Source: Bacteroidia bacterium (GTDB taxonomy: Bacteria > Bacteroidota > Bacteroidia > Cytophagales > Cyclobacteriaceae). Taken from it: a stretch of DNA of 64,000 nt. Each line of letters begins with the position of its first letter. Position 1 is the stretch's first letter. Where the stretch lies: the NCBI GenBank assembly GCA_030425425.1, contig JAUIAO010000005.1, forward strand, positions 116,851 to 180,850. The letters run 5' to 3'. The position numbers and the translations under genes are program-made. Shown in pieces: positions 63,914 through 64,000 of the stretch. Under the pieces are notes generated by a model. It saw nothing but the letters and a program-made list of their open reading frames with translations, was not told where the DNA came from and made no database searches.

Positions 63914-64000
63914 GGTTAAGAAACCTGATCAGACGGAACTTGCCCATCTGACACATTACTTCCAAAGCTATCACAACGGAGTTTCACATTATTTTGAAGA
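63873..64000 (+). CDS. Start of an unidentified gene, cut by window end
   Basis: ATG at 63873 opens a frame that stays open for 42 codons to the last base, overlapping the Vsr-like gene by 41 bases. The visible start reads MQKYSEVKEKLKIEVKKPDQ, followed by TELAHLTHYFQSYHNGVSHY. I do not recognise the family. A restriction-modification role would fit the neighbour but nothing seen shows it. Confidence 0.5.
   Translation, partial: MQKYSEVKEKLKIEVKKPDQTELAHLTHYFQSYHNGVSHYFE

Overview
The window reads as chromosome of a Bacteroidota bacterium, most likely a marine Cytophagales-type degrader of polysaccharides. The grounds are two SusC/SusD pairs, several secreted proteins with C-terminal type IX secretion (T9SS) sorting domains, promoters of the Bacteroidota TAnnTTTG type, few Shine-Dalgarno sites, and moderate-to-low GC. 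Nearly everything is accessory carbohydrate or polymer metabolism. No translation, replication or other core operon is present, apart from one tRNA-Arg.

Layout. (1) 1-8254: the 3' end of a T9SS sulfatase, a small membrane protein, a leftward operon of GH10 xylanase plus sulfatase (a sulfated-xylan signature), then a large secreted protein with three carbohydrate-binding-like repeats followed by a 54-residue protein with a PID-CTERM-like tail. (2) 8255-9686: a gene-poor, partly GC-rich stretch with a possible small membrane protein, a strong candidate structured RNA and short repeats. (3) 9687-29267: one long rightward operon. It holds SusC, SusD, two paralogous ~1160-residue FG-GAP/ASPIC-UnbV lipoproteins, a vanadium-haloperoxidase/PAP2-type lipoprotein, GH36-like and GH97 alpha-galactosidase candidates, a sodium:sugar symporter, and an unexpected membrane 4Fe-4S protein. 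(4) 36584-29435, leftward: GntR regulator, secreted GH36 alpha-galactosidase, sucrose phosphorylase, MFS sugar transporter and fructokinase. This is a complete route for raffinose-type sugars: galactose is removed outside the cytoplasm, sucrose is imported and split by phosphate, and fructose is phosphorylated. A 15-bp motif near the GntR promoter recurs at the SusC promoter of region 3, so the two loci may share a regulator.

(5) 36710-37907: a decayed patch beside tRNA-Arg(TCG), with an integrase-like remnant and a damaged tRNA copy interrupted by a 16-bp repeat. (6) 37908-43972: a TPR histidine kinase, a receiver-kinase hybrid, a four-helix membrane protein, a nitroreductase and an NAD(P)-binding epimerase-like protein. 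(7) 60409-44027, leftward: a seven-gene operon of SusC, SusD-like lipoprotein, SGNH hydrolase, DASS-family anion symporter, a lipoprotein with lamin-tail-like modules, a membrane alpha/beta hydrolase, and a 1915-residue T9SS protein with eight copies of the same module around an SGNH domain. It encodes no recognisable glycoside hydrolase or lyase, only ester-type hydrolases and an anion importer. This is the best candidate here for an undescribed polymer-utilisation system. A divergent gene at 60616 encodes a predicted single-pass membrane protein with a possible HTH-like N-terminus, a plausible dedicated regulator.

(8) 61763-64000: an acyltransferase, an ~840-bp non-coding stretch with a helically phased array of eight CCGGGA-like motifs every 20-21 bp and a second repeat cluster, then a Vsr-like endonuclease and the start of an unidentified gene cut by the window end. 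All functions are inferred from motifs and context read by eye; no database search was run.
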